In this document: positions 52,519-61,260 of the stretch, in pieces
How the letters are laid out: every line of letters starts with the position of its first letter
Position numbering within the stretch: the stretch's first letter is position 1
Assembly: GCA_031292385.1 (NCBI GenBank)
Contig: JARLHE010000060.1
Location: forward strand, 1-64,000
Reading direction: 5' to 3'
Source: Oligoflexia bacterium
GTDB taxonomy: Bacteria > Bdellovibrionota > UBA1018
DNA: 64,000 bases
Made by a program: the position numbers and the translations under genes
The notes under the pieces: model-generated
What the model was told of the DNA's origin: nothing
Database searches by the model: none
What the model saw: only the letters and a program-made list of their open reading frames with translations

Positions 52519-53237
52519 CGCATTTTAGCGATCAGCGCGGTAAGCCCGAACAAAATCGGCTGATGCACGATATAGATCGTCAAGGCGTGTTTGCCGCACC
52601 AGAGGACGGGCTTGAAGATCGGCTTTTCCAGTCGTGCGGGCTGCGGGCGCGCGTTTGGCTTAGCGGATTTCTTTTTCGAATAAAGAGCGCTGGCAAGGCA
52701 GCTGCCGAGCCAAAAGTATCCGATATCGGGCAAGAGCGGGTAGTAGTCGGCCATGATGGGAATGGGGTTGGGCCTGAATCCGATCCAAATCAGAAAATAA
52801 CTCCACGTCCCCGTGAATTGCAAATTCCTCAACCAGAAGCCGAACCCGATCGCCGCGATGCCGAGCAGAAATCTCAGCAACAGGCTCCAGCGCTTGAACG
52901 AGCGATTGAGGATTTTCGTCACGCCGATCGAATGGAGCACCCCGAAAAAAATCGGTCCGTTGGGAGAGTAAATCAGGGAGACGAGGGTCAAGACCATGCC
53001 CCAGCCGAAGATCTTCGCGCCTTCGCGTAACGGGTCTTTGGGGCTTAAGATCTGGCTCATTCCGGAGACCCAGAAAAAGGTTCCGCCGATCATGTCGGGA
53101 ACTATTTGCCAATAGCTGACGGGCAGTCCTACAAGGGGCACCACCTGGTAGCTCCAATCCCAGCTGAAATGAAATAAGACCATCGCTAGAACCGCTAAGC
53201 CTCGAGTGAAATCAATTCCAAGCCGCCTCGTCTTCAT
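52515..53237 (-). CDS. DUF1624 membrane protein (heparan-alpha-glucosaminide acetyltransferase-like)
   Basis: A 240-residue polytopic protein with the family start RRLGIDFTRGLAVLAMVLFHFSWD, about seven membrane spans and the C-terminal GKHALTIYIVHQPILFG segment. DUF1624 proteins belong to the acyltransferase-3/YeiB clan. The His in LFHFSWD and the IVHQP segment near the end are the residues expected at the acyl-transfer centre. It may acylate a cell-envelope sugar. Confidence 0.88.
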   Translation of the reverse strand: MKTRRLGIDFTRGLAVLAMVLFHFSWDWSYQVVPLVGLPVSYWQIVPDMIGGTFFWVSGMSQILSPKDPLREGAKIFGWGMVLTLVSLIYSPNGPIFFGVLHSIGVTKILNRSFKRWSLLLRFLLGIAAIGFGFWLRNLQFTGTWSYFLIWIGFRPNPIPIMADYYPLLPDIGYFWLGSCLASALYSKKKSAKPNARPQPARLEKPIFKPVLWCGKHALTIYIVHQPILFGLTALIAKMR

Positions 53238-53303
53238 CGTCCTGAGTGTATCGTTTGAGCAGCCGTCGCGCCAAGCGGTCTTTAATTTGCAAAGTCTCAG
53301 GGC

Positions 53304-53843
53304 ATGAACAAAATTCCAAGCACGCTTGTTTTAGTTGCGGTTTCATCCTTTGTAGCGGCGGCCTGCGCGTCGCCGCAGCAGTCAGGAGGCGGCACCCAAG
53401 CCGCGGGTCAGACCGCGGAGCGTTCGGCCGCCGGCCCCGCGATCATCCGGCCCCGAACGGTGACCCCCATTTTGGTGATGACCCCGGATCTTCGGCTCGC
53501 GAAAACCCCGAACATCGTCGCGGAAATCAAGCCGGTTGACCCGACTTCGAAGGTCTCGAGCGCTAATTTGCAGCTGGTCCTGGATCAGACGATGGTGAAG
53601 GGAACCTCCTCGGAGTCTACGTTGCGTCAGCCCTTATTGGTGCAAATGAAGCCTGTCGCCGGGACGACCTGGGGGGCTTCGCTGACGGACGATCAGCTGA
53701 AAAAGCTCGCCATCAACGGCCAAGAAGTGAATTATATCGGGCGCATTATCGCGAAATCCGACAACGGCGGAACCACGGTCTCCGAGGATATCGTGCGGTT
53801 GACGATCGCGGCGCCTCCGGTGGTCGAAAAGTCGACGGGCTGA
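53304..53843 (+). CDS. Small lipoprotein of unknown function
   Basis: A 179-residue lipoprotein with lipobox VAAAC (Cys at 21), a Gln/Gly/Ala-rich linker to 45, and a beta-rich domain (VTPILVMTPDLRLAKTPNIVAEIKP, INGQEVNYIGRIIAKS). There is no recognised domain. It ends exactly at the base before the stop of the convergent DTW gene, with no intergenic space. Confidence 0.75.
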   Translation: MNKIPSTLVLVAVSSFVAAACASPQQSGGGTQAAGQTAERSAAGPAIIRPRTVTPILVMTPDLRLAKTPNIVAEIKPVDPTSKVSSANLQLVLDQTMVKGTSSESTLRQPLLVQMKPVAGTTWGASLTDDQLKKLAINGQEVNYIGRIIAKSDNGGTTVSEDIVRLTIAAPPVVEKSTG

Positions 53844-54509
53844 TCAAGCCGGCGGCGCCGAGTTGTTGTTTTGTTGGTACTGCAGCTGCCGATCGACCAT
53901 TTGGCGAAAAACAGTGAGCAGCTGCGAGTGCGGGCCGGAATCTTCCTCGCAGTTTCTCGGGAGCCGGTAAAGACCGACGCGGTCCAGGCGATCGAGCAGG
54001 GCATGAACCGCTTCGACAGTGGATAGGCAAACCTCGTGAGGCTGTTTGCGAATGCGGTAATCGGAGGGCGTCCGGGGCTGAAACATCACTTGCGGCAAGG
54101 CGCGCAGTTTCGGGCTCCGATGCAGCATTTGCTGAGCCTGGTCCCAGGTCCCGTCGATGACGAAAACCAGAAGCCGTTTGCCTCCGGGAGCAAGCGCTTG
54201 GAGTTCTTCCGGCTTCGCCAGATCGAGATCGATCGCGTTTTTGCCTGGATAAAGCACGCGACCGTGCAGCGAAGGGTCCTTGAGCAAAGCGTCGATCTCG
54301 GCATTTCGCTCGATCTGCTCGCCGGTGCCTTGAAAGCGAAGGGAGTTGGCGACGCCGAGCTGAACCATTCGATTCGTGCCGATTCGTTTGCGGTTTTCAC
54401 GAGGGTGCACGAGGACCGCCAGCAAGGGGCCGGCGTCGAAGGGTCGGATCTGTTCGCAGTAGCAAACGGCGAGCGACATCCGGCAGCGCAGGCAGAATTT
54501 AAGCTCCAT
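53844..54509 (-). CDS. DTW-domain tRNA-uridine aminocarboxypropyltransferase
   Basis: A 221-residue protein of the TapT/YfiP family. The N-terminal zinc-binding Cys are in CLRCRMSLAVCYC. The catalytic-domain motif is FVIDGTWDQAQQMLHRSP (the DTW motif appears as DGTW). The C-terminal RKQPHEVCLSTVEAV is also conserved. These enzymes add the 3-amino-3-carboxypropyl group of SAM to uridine in the tRNA D- or V-loop (acp3U). It stands alone between convergent genes. Confidence 0.92.
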   Translation of the reverse strand: MELKFCLRCRMSLAVCYCEQIRPFDAGPLLAVLVHPRENRKRIGTNRMVQLGVANSLRFQGTGEQIERNAEIDALLKDPSLHGRVLYPGKNAIDLDLAKPEELQALAPGGKRLLVFVIDGTWDQAQQMLHRSPKLRALPQVMFQPRTPSDYRIRKQPHEVCLSTVEAVHALLDRLDRVGLYRLPRNCEEDSGPHSQLLTVFRQMVDRQLQYQQNNNSAPPA

Positions 54510-54530
54510 GGTGTTCTCTTATGACGAAGA

Positions 54531-54559
54531 GGCCCGCCCAAGCAACACTTGGGCGGGCC
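54531..54559 (-). terminator. GC-rich hairpin downstream of the metzincin gene
   Basis: A perfect 12-base stem (54531-54542 and 54548-54559) surrounds a five-base loop. It lies 32 bases beyond the stop of the metalloprotease gene and before the DTW start. Only a weak T-rich run follows on the minus strand. Confidence 0.5.
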
Positions 54560-54591
54560 GGGTTTCATTGGCGGTGGCTACCTTGAGGTGC

Positions 54592-57270
54592 TTACATTTC
54601 CGCCGAGTTTTCGATGGCTCCCAGGACAGACTTCTGGTCCAAAACCCATTCACGAAGCTCGGGCGTCGCGTTGCTCAGATCGACGCTGCTTGGGTCTTGT
54701 CCTCCCAAAACCGCCGTCAGATATTTCTTCAGCTCGCTTGCCACTTGTGTGCGACCCGTCAGCGACCAATCCGAGGTCGCTCCCAGCGAGTGAGCCAGGA
54801 GTTTCGTCGCCGACAGGCGGACCGCCTTGTTGAAGCGGAAAGCCATCGCTTGCGCGGAGCTCGGCGAAGCCGATGGGCCCGGCGAAGGCGTCGCGCCCGA
54901 AAGCGATCCCTGAACAGCCTGCGAGGTTCTCGCCATGATCACGAACTCCGCGGTCTTCGCAAGCTCGCTCTCGATTTCGTGAGCGTACTGCGGGTTCAGG
55001 TAAGAACCTTGGCCGAGCTGCGTGATCGCCGCTTCGAAAGCTTTCTCTTCGATTTCGCCGAAGAGCGTCTTTCCGCGCGAGCTGATCAGCGCGATGTCGG
55101 CATCGCTCAGTTGATACTGGGTTTTTCCGTCCCAGCCGATGCCGTTCCGGACATCGTCACGAGAGAGATACGCATCGATACCCGCGGAGGCCGAGGCAGC
55201 GATGCTCTGCGAAGGATCCATCACCGGTTCGATGAACTGGAGGAGCGCCGAATCGATCCCGCCCGCATCCTTGATCTGCTGGGCGACGAAGCTGTCCTGC
55301 GCCGCTTTCATATCGTCCTCGTAAAAAGACGTATCGAACGGGAACAGCCGATGGGTGCGGATCGAGAGCGCGCCATCGTCGCGCTTCATCCAGGAAATCT
55401 GGGATTGAAGCGGGGCCATGATCTTGGTGAGGATCGCGTCCGGGTCGAGCGCCACATCGTTCATGCTCTTCTGATCGCGAGGATCGGTCGGAGCTTTCGC
55501 CAAGATGTATTTCTCCACGATCGAAGCCGGCAACAACCGGAGCGATTTGCGGATCGCCATCATGTTCGACACGATCGGTTCCGAGCCTTGGTCGAAGGTC
55601 AAGCAGTCGAGGTATTTGGATTCCTGCGAGTCCGTGCAGAAGAGCGGGGCGGTCGATTCGTCGATCGGCTTATTGTTATAAGCCCAATCCATCGCTTCTT
55701 TGTCGTAGGAGAAGACGAGCTGTTTGGCCTTGATCATCTGGGAGTGAAGAATGTCCTCGTTGAAGACGTTGTACTCCATGATCGAGCTCGTGAAGGATTG
55801 GCCGGTCGGGACCGTGCCGTTCAAAACGTAATCGTTGAACATCTGATCGACCTGGTCCGGGCTCGCGGTCGCTGCCAGGGAACCGGCGAAATTATGCCGC
55901 ATTCCGAGCGTATGGCCGATTTCGTGGGCCACCGTCGTGCGCACGTAGTCCTGGCCGATTTTCTGATAGAGCGCCGGGTTGGCGGTGCCGGCGGTGCGCA
56001 TTTGCGCGATGGCCTGCGCGAATTGGGCGCTGACCGGGTGTTCGCACAACCGGCTCGATCCCCAGCTCGAGAGGAGCAGGTTTTGATTCGATGCGGTTTT
56101 CGGCATCTCGCGGATGAGGGACGGGACCCGCAGGGCGCCGTCGGTTCCGAATACGCTGGTCATGTAAACCTGCGAGTGCAGGATTTCGCCCGTGTGAGGG
56201 TCCATGAGCGCGTCCGCGTACGCGAAGCCCGCGCTGTCGTTTTCCACCCATTGCACGATGTTGTAGCGCGGATCGGGAGCAGTGACTCCTTCCGGAGCGT
56301 CAACGACCTGCACGACTTCGCGCCCGAAGACCTGGTTCCAATACAGCACGCCCTCTCTTACGGCGTTTCTATAGGCGGCCGGAGTGTTCGAGCTGATCGC
56401 GTAGACCACCGGATGCGAAAGATCGCGCGTCGCTATACGAGTCGTCGTGCGTCCGGTATCAGCGTCGACTTGAGGTTCGATTTCAAAAAAGCCGACCCGC
56501 GTGAAATCGCTCGATTCCTTGGGTGTATAATTCGAGTTCGGCAAATACGGCGCTAGATAATAGCGGATCTCGTAACCTGTATAATTGGTCTGCCCGGCGT
56601 TCGGGCTTCCGGCCGGAACGACTTCCGGGACCTGCGCGATCTGCTGGATCTCGACATTGTTGCCGACGGTCTGGATCGACTCGACATAGCTGTTTTTGAT
56701 GCTCTCGGCCGCTACCGTGTCTTGATAGGTTTTGCCGGTCGGGGTGGCGTCCGAGGCGAACATCGCGCCGTCCATCGAAACGTGATTCATGCCCGAATTG
56801 AAATCGAGCACCAGCGAGTCGCTCGTTTCTTGCTTGATCGGGAATTGCGCTAAAAGCAGGTGAGCGGGAAGGCTGCTCGCGACGATGTGGCCGTCATTGG
56901 TTTCCTGCATCACGACCGTGTTGTCGTGGGTGAGGGTGAAGGTGACGACTCGTCCCTTCAATCCGCTACTGGTCGGTTCTTGGGTTTGGGGAATGAGGTT
57001 TCCGAAGAGAAGAAATTCTTTGCCCAGCGCGCTCTTTTTGATCACCAAAGAGTCCTGGTCTTGGCCCGGGCCAATGTCGCTGATGGATGGCCCCAGCCCT
57101 TGAGCGTTGGCTGATCCGAATGAATCCTGAACATTCGCCGACGGACGAACCGCGGCATTACCGGTCGCGAGGTGAGCGTGGTTATTGGTACAACCCGAAA
57201 CTCCCACTACCGCAGAAACCGCCGCTAGAGTCCTAATCCAAGACAACTGGTGCAACTTATTGGATTTCAT
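54592..57270 (-). CDS. Large zinc-dependent metalloprotease lipoprotein (metzincin)
   Basis: An 892-residue lipoprotein with lipobox VSGC near residue 27. The N-terminal 330 residues are beta-rich (the region before the protease in DUF5117/DUF4953-type zinc-dependent metalloproteases). The catalytic motif HEIGHTLGMRHNF near residue 449 is a canonical HExxHxxGxxH. The downstream SIMEYN is the Met-turn. The C-terminal part is helical, with a short Pro/Ser linker near 810. It probably degrades external proteins from the cell surface, consistent with a predatory or scavenging lifestyle, which is inference. It is divergent from the GYF-PilZ gene. Confidence 0.9.
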   Translation of the reverse strand: MKSNKLHQLSWIRTLAAVSAVVGVSGCTNNHAHLATGNAAVRPSANVQDSFGSANAQGLGPSISDIGPGQDQDSLVIKKSALGKEFLLFGNLIPQTQEPTSSGLKGRVVTFTLTHDNTVVMQETNDGHIVASSLPAHLLLAQFPIKQETSDSLVLDFNSGMNHVSMDGAMFASDATPTGKTYQDTVAAESIKNSYVESIQTVGNNVEIQQIAQVPEVVPAGSPNAGQTNYTGYEIRYYLAPYLPNSNYTPKESSDFTRVGFFEIEPQVDADTGRTTTRIATRDLSHPVVYAISSNTPAAYRNAVREGVLYWNQVFGREVVQVVDAPEGVTAPDPRYNIVQWVENDSAGFAYADALMDPHTGEILHSQVYMTSVFGTDGALRVPSLIREMPKTASNQNLLLSSWGSSRLCEHPVSAQFAQAIAQMRTAGTANPALYQKIGQDYVRTTVAHEIGHTLGMRHNFAGSLAATASPDQVDQMFNDYVLNGTVPTGQSFTSSIMEYNVFNEDILHSQMIKAKQLVFSYDKEAMDWAYNNKPIDESTAPLFCTDSQESKYLDCLTFDQGSEPIVSNMMAIRKSLRLLPASIVEKYILAKAPTDPRDQKSMNDVALDPDAILTKIMAPLQSQISWMKRDDGALSIRTHRLFPFDTSFYEDDMKAAQDSFVAQQIKDAGGIDSALLQFIEPVMDPSQSIAASASAGIDAYLSRDDVRNGIGWDGKTQYQLSDADIALISSRGKTLFGEIEEKAFEAAITQLGQGSYLNPQYAHEIESELAKTAEFVIMARTSQAVQGSLSGATPSPGPSASPSSAQAMAFRFNKAVRLSATKLLAHSLGATSDWSLTGRTQVASELKKYLTAVLGGQDPSSVDLSNATPELREWVLDQKSVLGAIENSAEM

Positions 57271-57397
57271 TAAGAATTTACCTTTCTGTAGCGATGCTCC
57301 TTGGGAGCAGTCCGGCCTCTTGTATCTTAATGGAGTAATTAGGTCAACTTTTAATTTGTGGGGGAAAATCGACTCGATCCATTAAACTGCTAACTAT

Positions 57398-58183
57398 ATG
57401 TCCTCAAGTAAGTTTGCCTATTGGTATATTGCGCAGGATCTTTCATCGATCGGTCCGCTCATGACGGCCGAGGTGGTGCGCAAAATCGATGAGGGCGTCG
57501 CGAGTTGGGTGGATTTCGTTTGGAGATACCAGAGCCAGGACGGTTGGGTCCGGATTTGCGATGCCCCGGATTTTCAGTCATTTTTACCGAAAAAACCGAC
57601 GACCGCATTATTAGCGCAAGTGAAAGTGAGCGCCGCTCATGATCCTTATTTGCGCAAGGCTTTGCGCACTTCGGTTTGGTTTTTGGAGTTTCAGGGCAGC
57701 GAGTTCGGTCCGCTGGGCCAATCCGAGGTCGAAGCGATTTTAAAGAACGGCAAGCTGAAGGGAGCGCTTCGGATCCGGAAAGATGGTCGTTCCGGGTGGA
57801 AGCCGATCGAAGAGGTCGTCGAGTTCAAGGGCGTGCTGATCGCTTCTCCAGGCGTGAAATCCGAATCCGAGCGACGGAACGATCGCCGCACCCCCTTGGT
57901 CGCGACGGTGCAGTTGAGTTTGCAGAAGGGGCAGTTCACGGGGGTTTGCCGAGATATCAGTCAAAACGGGCTGTTAATTCTTTCAAACTGCAAACCTCCG
58001 ACCGAGAGCCCTTTTCTGTTGAAGGTAACCCCTTTGGAAGAAGGGACGGATTTAGCCCCATTTAAGGCAGAGGTTCAGCTCGTTCGGATGTTGGGTGATC
58101 TCACGGGGTTTTCGGTCCGGTTTACGAAAGTCGAAAAGGCGGTAACTGAGGCAATTGGTCAGTATCTGCGTAAGAAAGTGTAG
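57398..58183 (+). CDS. GYF-GYF-PilZ protein
   Basis: A 261-residue cytoplasmic protein. Two GYF_2-type units open it: residues 8-58 (YWYIAQDLSSIGPL ... GWVRICDA) and 92-142 (VWFLEFQGSEFGPLGQ ... GWKPIEEV). A PilZ domain covers about 158-258: RRNDRRTPL holds the RxxxR c-di-GMP arm, CRDISQNGLLIL the (D/N)xSxxG motif, and FSVRFTKVE the last strand. It should bind c-di-GMP and present it through the GYF units, which usually bind proline-rich peptides. rpmF follows 66 bases downstream. Confidence 0.9.
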   Translation: MSSSKFAYWYIAQDLSSIGPLMTAEVVRKIDEGVASWVDFVWRYQSQDGWVRICDAPDFQSFLPKKPTTALLAQVKVSAAHDPYLRKALRTSVWFLEFQGSEFGPLGQSEVEAILKNGKLKGALRIRKDGRSGWKPIEEVVEFKGVLIASPGVKSESERRNDRRTPLVATVQLSLQKGQFTGVCRDISQNGLLILSNCKPPTESPFLLKVTPLEEGTDLAPFKAEVQLVRMLGDLTGFSVRFTKVEKAVTEAIGQYLRKKV

Positions 58184-58209
58184 ACATTTCGCTCCTTCCC
58201 GAGTTAATA
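58181..58209 (+). promoter_or_regulatory. Candidate rpmF promoter
   Basis: TAGACA (58181-58186), 17 bases, then TTAATA (58204-58209), 41 bases upstream of the rpmF ATG and starting within the last codons of the PilZ gene. Confidence 0.45.
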
Positions 58210-58249
58210 AGACCATTCAAAATTTTTAAAGCTCACAAGGAGTTGCCCC

Positions 58250-58459
58250 ATGGCCGTACCTAAGAAAAAAGTTTCTCGCAGCCGCCGAAATATGCGCCGC
58301 TTTTCAGCAGCTTATCAGCTGGATCCGGTCACTGTGACCACCGACACGAACGGCGAGCTGGTTCGTCCGCACACGGTGACGTTGGCTTCCTTGGATGCCT
58401 ACATCGCCGCTCGTACGCAGAGAAAAGCGGCTCGCAAGAGCGCTTCCGCTGCTAAGTAG
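58250..58459 (+). CDS. rpmF: 50S ribosomal protein bL32
   Basis: A 69-residue protein with the family start MAVPKKKVSRSRRNMRR and a Lys/Arg/Ala-rich end. The zinc-binding Cys pairs found in many bL32 are absent (C-minus form). A strong AAGGAG ribosome site precedes it. The usual downstream plsX-fabH cluster is not present here, as the next gene is on the other strand. Confidence 0.97.
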   Translation: MAVPKKKVSRSRRNMRRFSAAYQLDPVTVTTDTNGELVRPHTVTLASLDAYIAARTQRKAARKSASAAK

Positions 58460-58473
58460 GCCAAAAGACGCAC

Positions 58474-58704
58474 TTAACGGGCCGGCACCGGGATGTTTCC
58501 CGGATTTGCCGGCTGGGCGGGCTCGGGTGCATGTTGTAGCTGCCCCGGCGCGATCGCCGGAACCGGGATTCGAGGAGCGCTCGCTTCAAAGGCCTGTTTG
58601 ACCCGATGCTGAGCCAGCACGGTATAAATAGTTCCTCCCAAGCAGATGGCGACTCCCGCCACGGACGCCCAGAAGACGATCGTCATTCTCTTCAAGTCTT
58701 TCAT
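58474..58704 (-). CDS. Small single-span membrane protein
   Basis: A 76-residue protein with one membrane helix (IVFWASVAGVAICLGGTIYTVL) and a Pro/Ala-rich tail outside. TAAGGAAAA precedes the ATG. Nine bases after the gmhA stop, so probably cotranscribed. No family. Confidence 0.65.
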   Translation of the reverse strand: MKDLKRMTIVFWASVAGVAICLGGTIYTVLAQHRVKQAFEASAPRIPVPAIAPGQLQHAPEPAQPANPGNIPVPAR

Positions 58705-58713
58705 CGATTTTCC

Positions 58714-59328
58714 TTAACGGTATGTGCAAAATCCGGCCTCAATGAGGTCGGTTTCAATCAACTGGCAGAGCGTGTGATAAATCATCGCGTGGCTTTCCTG
58801 GATCAGCCGCGTATCGCGCGCGGGAACCCGGATGGAGTGGGTCGCGAGCGATCGAGCGAGGCCGCCGGATTCGCCGGTCAGCAATATGCTCACGATGCCC
58901 CGTTTGCTGCAGGCTTCGAGCGCTTTTAAAATATTGGGTGAATTGCCGGAAGTCGAGATGCCCAGAAAAACATCCTTCGGGGTCATCAGTCCGTTGACCT
59001 GGCGGGCGAAAACCTCGTCATATCCGTAATCGTTGCCGATCGCGGTCATGATCGACGGATCGACGGTCATTGAGAACGCCCGAATGGAATCGCGCTCGCG
59101 GCAGAGGCGGGCGACGAGCTCGGCGACCAGGTGTTGGACGTCCGCCGCGGAACCGCCGTTTCCGGCGGCAAACAAGCATCCGCCCGAAAGGTAAGCGGCT
59201 TTGATCAATTCGGATGCTTGGAGAAGCTGCGCGGAAATTTCCGGATCAAGCGCCGTCTGCTCGATGCTTTTCAGGGATTGATTGAAGAAAGTGCGGATGG
59301 TTTCGAGCTTGCTCATCTGGAGCCACAT
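58714..59328 (-). CDS. gmhA: Phosphoheptose isomerase
   Basis: A 204-residue SIS-domain enzyme, typical for GmhA (start possibly at ATG 59316). It has LFAAGNGGSAADVQHLVAELVARL near 54, FLGISTSGNSPNILKAL near 120 and the C-terminal QESHAMIYHTLCQLIE with the active-site His. It converts sedoheptulose-7-phosphate into the heptose precursor of LPS inner core. It lies downstream of motAB on the same strand, but the 192-base nested inverted repeat separates them, so expression may no longer depend on the motA promoter. Confidence 0.95.
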   Translation of the reverse strand: MWLQMSKLETIRTFFNQSLKSIEQTALDPEISAQLLQASELIKAAYLSGGCLFAAGNGGSAADVQHLVAELVARLCRERDSIRAFSMTVDPSIMTAIGNDYGYDEVFARQVNGLMTPKDVFLGISTSGNSPNILKALEACSKRGIVSILLTGESGGLARSLATHSIRVPARDTRLIQESHAMIYHTLCQLIETDLIEAGFCTYR

Positions 59329-59338
59329 TAGCAGAGGC

Positions 59339-59530
59339 TAGCCTGAACGCGCCAATAATTTCGAGATAAAACGCGCCAAATTGGCCTCAATTGAAGCAAG
59401 CGGAGCTGTTTTTAAGCGACTCGTAGCCGTAGTTACGACGAGCTTAAAAAATCAGCGAGCACGCTTCAATTGAGGCCAATTTCGCGCGAACAGAGTGGTT
59501 TTAGCTGAAATTATTGGCGCGTTCAGGCTA
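59339..59530. repeat. 192-bp nested inverted-repeat element
   Basis: The outer arms (59339-59362 and 59507-59530) are a perfect 24-base inverted repeat beginning TAGCCTGAACGC. An inner pair (59378-59397 and 59463-59482) is a perfect 20-base inverted repeat. A core stem pairs TTTTTAAGC (59409-59417) with its complement near 59442-59450. The whole forms one long foldback that fills the space between motB and gmhA, and its right end contains the motB stop codon. It has no ORF. It looks like a MITE- or BIME-like element or an unusually long processing or terminator hairpin. Confidence 0.85.
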
Positions 59531-60316
59531 AAGCTTTTTGGTACGGCTGAGTGTGAACTCGATCCGGCGATTTTTTTGCCGGCCTTGAGGTTCGTCGTTG
59601 CTGGCCAAGGCGCGGCGCGCGCCCATGCCGATGGGGAGGATCCGGTCTTCAGGCATATAGTGCTCGCCGACCAGGTATTTCATCACCGAAACGGCGCGGG
59701 TGAGGGTGAATTCAAACGAGCTTACGCCGGGCTCGAGCTTGGGATCGTCTTCGAGATTGCCGCTGATCGTGACGTAACCGGGAAAACGCGAGAGCACTTT
59801 TCCGACTTTATCGAGGACCTTCGCGGCACTTGGCTTGAGCTCGGTGGAGTTCGGCTCGAAGAGCTCGTCTTCGTTGATCGAAAACTTCATCGATTCGACG
59901 CTGAGATCCATTCCGTAGGCAACCGCTTGAAGCTCGGATTCGACTTTCGTTTGCAGATCCCTGTACTCGGATAGGCCTTGCGCGGTCGCGCGATTCGGGT
60001 TCGCGACCATGTCATCCGGAACCATGCCTTGCTGGCCTTGCATGATGTTCTGGCCGTCGCCGACTTCCTCTCCGTTGGGATTGGACGTGTTGGAGTTGGG
60101 GTCTTTGCCGGCGCTGTAGGGCGTATTGGGGTGATTGAAGTAATGAGAGATGGATTGCTTGGTTTCTTCGTCGGAGCCCATGAGCCACATAACCAGGAAA
60201 AAGGCCATCATCGCGGTCACGAAGTCGGCGTAGGCGACTTTCCACGCCCCGCCGTGGTGGCCGTGGCCTCCCGCGGAGATCTTTTTTACGACGATGACAT
60301 CTTCCTTCTTGGCCAT
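59528..60316 (-). CDS. motB: Flagellar motor protein MotB
   Basis: A 262-residue stator protein. The single TM helix holds the proton-binding Asp (D31) in AYADFVTAMMAFFLVMWLMG. A Pro/Asn/Gln-rich plug region follows. The peptidoglycan-binding OmpA-like domain covers about 150-258 (VTISGNLEDDP, RAVSVMKYLV, GARRALASNDEPQGRQKNRRIEF). The start overlaps the motA stop by one base (TAATG). The TAG stop is the first triplet of the 192-base inverted repeat. Confidence 0.96.
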   Translation of the reverse strand: MAKKEDVIVVKKISAGGHGHHGGAWKVAYADFVTAMMAFFLVMWLMGSDEETKQSISHYFNHPNTPYSAGKDPNSNTSNPNGEEVGDGQNIMQGQQGMVPDDMVANPNRATAQGLSEYRDLQTKVESELQAVAYGMDLSVESMKFSINEDELFEPNSTELKPSAAKVLDKVGKVLSRFPGYVTISGNLEDDPKLEPGVSSFEFTLTRAVSVMKYLVGEHYMPEDRILPIGMGARRALASNDEPQGRQKNRRIEFTLSRTKKL

Positions 60317-61182
60317 TAAGCAGCGGCTTTCTTACCCGCGCTCGAGGTGAGCTGATCGACTTCCGCGAACGACGGACGAAGCTCCGGCGAGATCGTTCGG
60401 CGCGAGAACTCGACGCAAACTTTAGGCGAGCAATTTTTGGAATAGGCGAGCAGACCGGCTTTGATGACTTCCATGAATTTCGCTTCGAGCCCTAAATTCA
60501 GCTCCATCTTGGCGGCCAGGGGCTGCAAGAAACCGTAAGACATCAAAATACCCAAGAAGGTTCCGACGAGGGCGGATGCGACCGAGTGACCGATGACTTC
60601 TTTGCCTTGAGTCAGTTTGCCCATGGTGAGAACGACGCCCAAGACGGCGGCCACGATGCCTAAGCCCGGCATCGCATCCCCGATGCGGGTGACGGTGGAA
60701 GGAGCATTGTGTTCTTCCTGGTGGGCGGCCGCGATGTCTTTGTCCATCAGATCTTCGAAATCAAAAGGGCTCATGGGTGAGCTGATTTGAACTTTGAGGG
60801 AATCGCAAAGAAAGTCGAGCGCGTGGTGATTTTCGAGAACCTTGGGGTAGCGTTTGAAAATTTCGCTCTCGTGCGGCTTTTCGACGTGAGCTTCGATCGA
60901 AAGAGGGTTGGCCTTCGCGTTCTTGCAAAGCTCGAAAAGCAAAAGGAGCAGTTCGGTATAATGCTCGCGGGTCACCTTCGGTCCCTTCAAGGTGCCGAGC
61001 GCTTGGGAAATGATCATTTTGATGAGAGGGATGGGAGCGGAAATCAAAAGCGATCCCGCGGCGGCGCCGCCGATGATGAGAAATTCAATCGGCTGAATCA
61101 GAACCGCGAGTTTACCCCCTTCAATCAGGTATCCCCCGAAAACTGCGCCGATGACTATGAACGCACCAACGATGACCAGCAT
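60316..61182 (-). CDS. motA: Flagellar motor protein MotA
   Basis: A 288-residue stator protein with four membrane spans: near 5-25, 30-52, 170-190 (GDAMPGLGIVAAVLGVVLTM, containing the conserved Pro) and 203-225 (SALVGTFLGILMSYGF). The cytoplasmic loop carries the charged residues that drive the rotor. With MotB it makes the proton channel. A TCAAGTTT-like and CGATTAA-like pair at about 61205-61233 could be a sigma-28 promoter, but the fit is loose. Confidence 0.97.
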   Translation of the reverse strand: MLVIVGAFIVIGAVFGGYLIEGGKLAVLIQPIEFLIIGGAAAGSLLISAPIPLIKMIISQALGTLKGPKVTREHYTELLLLLFELCKNAKANPLSIEAHVEKPHESEIFKRYPKVLENHHALDFLCDSLKVQISSPMSPFDFEDLMDKDIAAAHQEEHNAPSTVTRIGDAMPGLGIVAAVLGVVLTMGKLTQGKEVIGHSVASALVGTFLGILMSYGFLQPLAAKMELNLGLEAKFMEVIKAGLLAYSKNCSPKVCVEFSRRTISPELRPSFAEVDQLTSSAGKKAAA

Positions 61183-61260
61183 GGTGAACGGTTCCTCTCC
61201 TGAGATTAATCGAGTGTTTTAGGCAAAAACTTGAGGGGAATGTGGATTGGGGTAGATTGG

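Noticed and set aside
54508-56556. 682-residue plus-strand ORF
   Set aside because: Antisense shadow of the metzincin lipoprotein gene, with Arg/Asp-rich composition and no domain.
61205-61233. Possible sigma-28 promoter of motA
   Set aside because: The TCAAGTTT and CGATTAA boxes fit loosely and spacing is off by one. Mentioned only in the motA entry.
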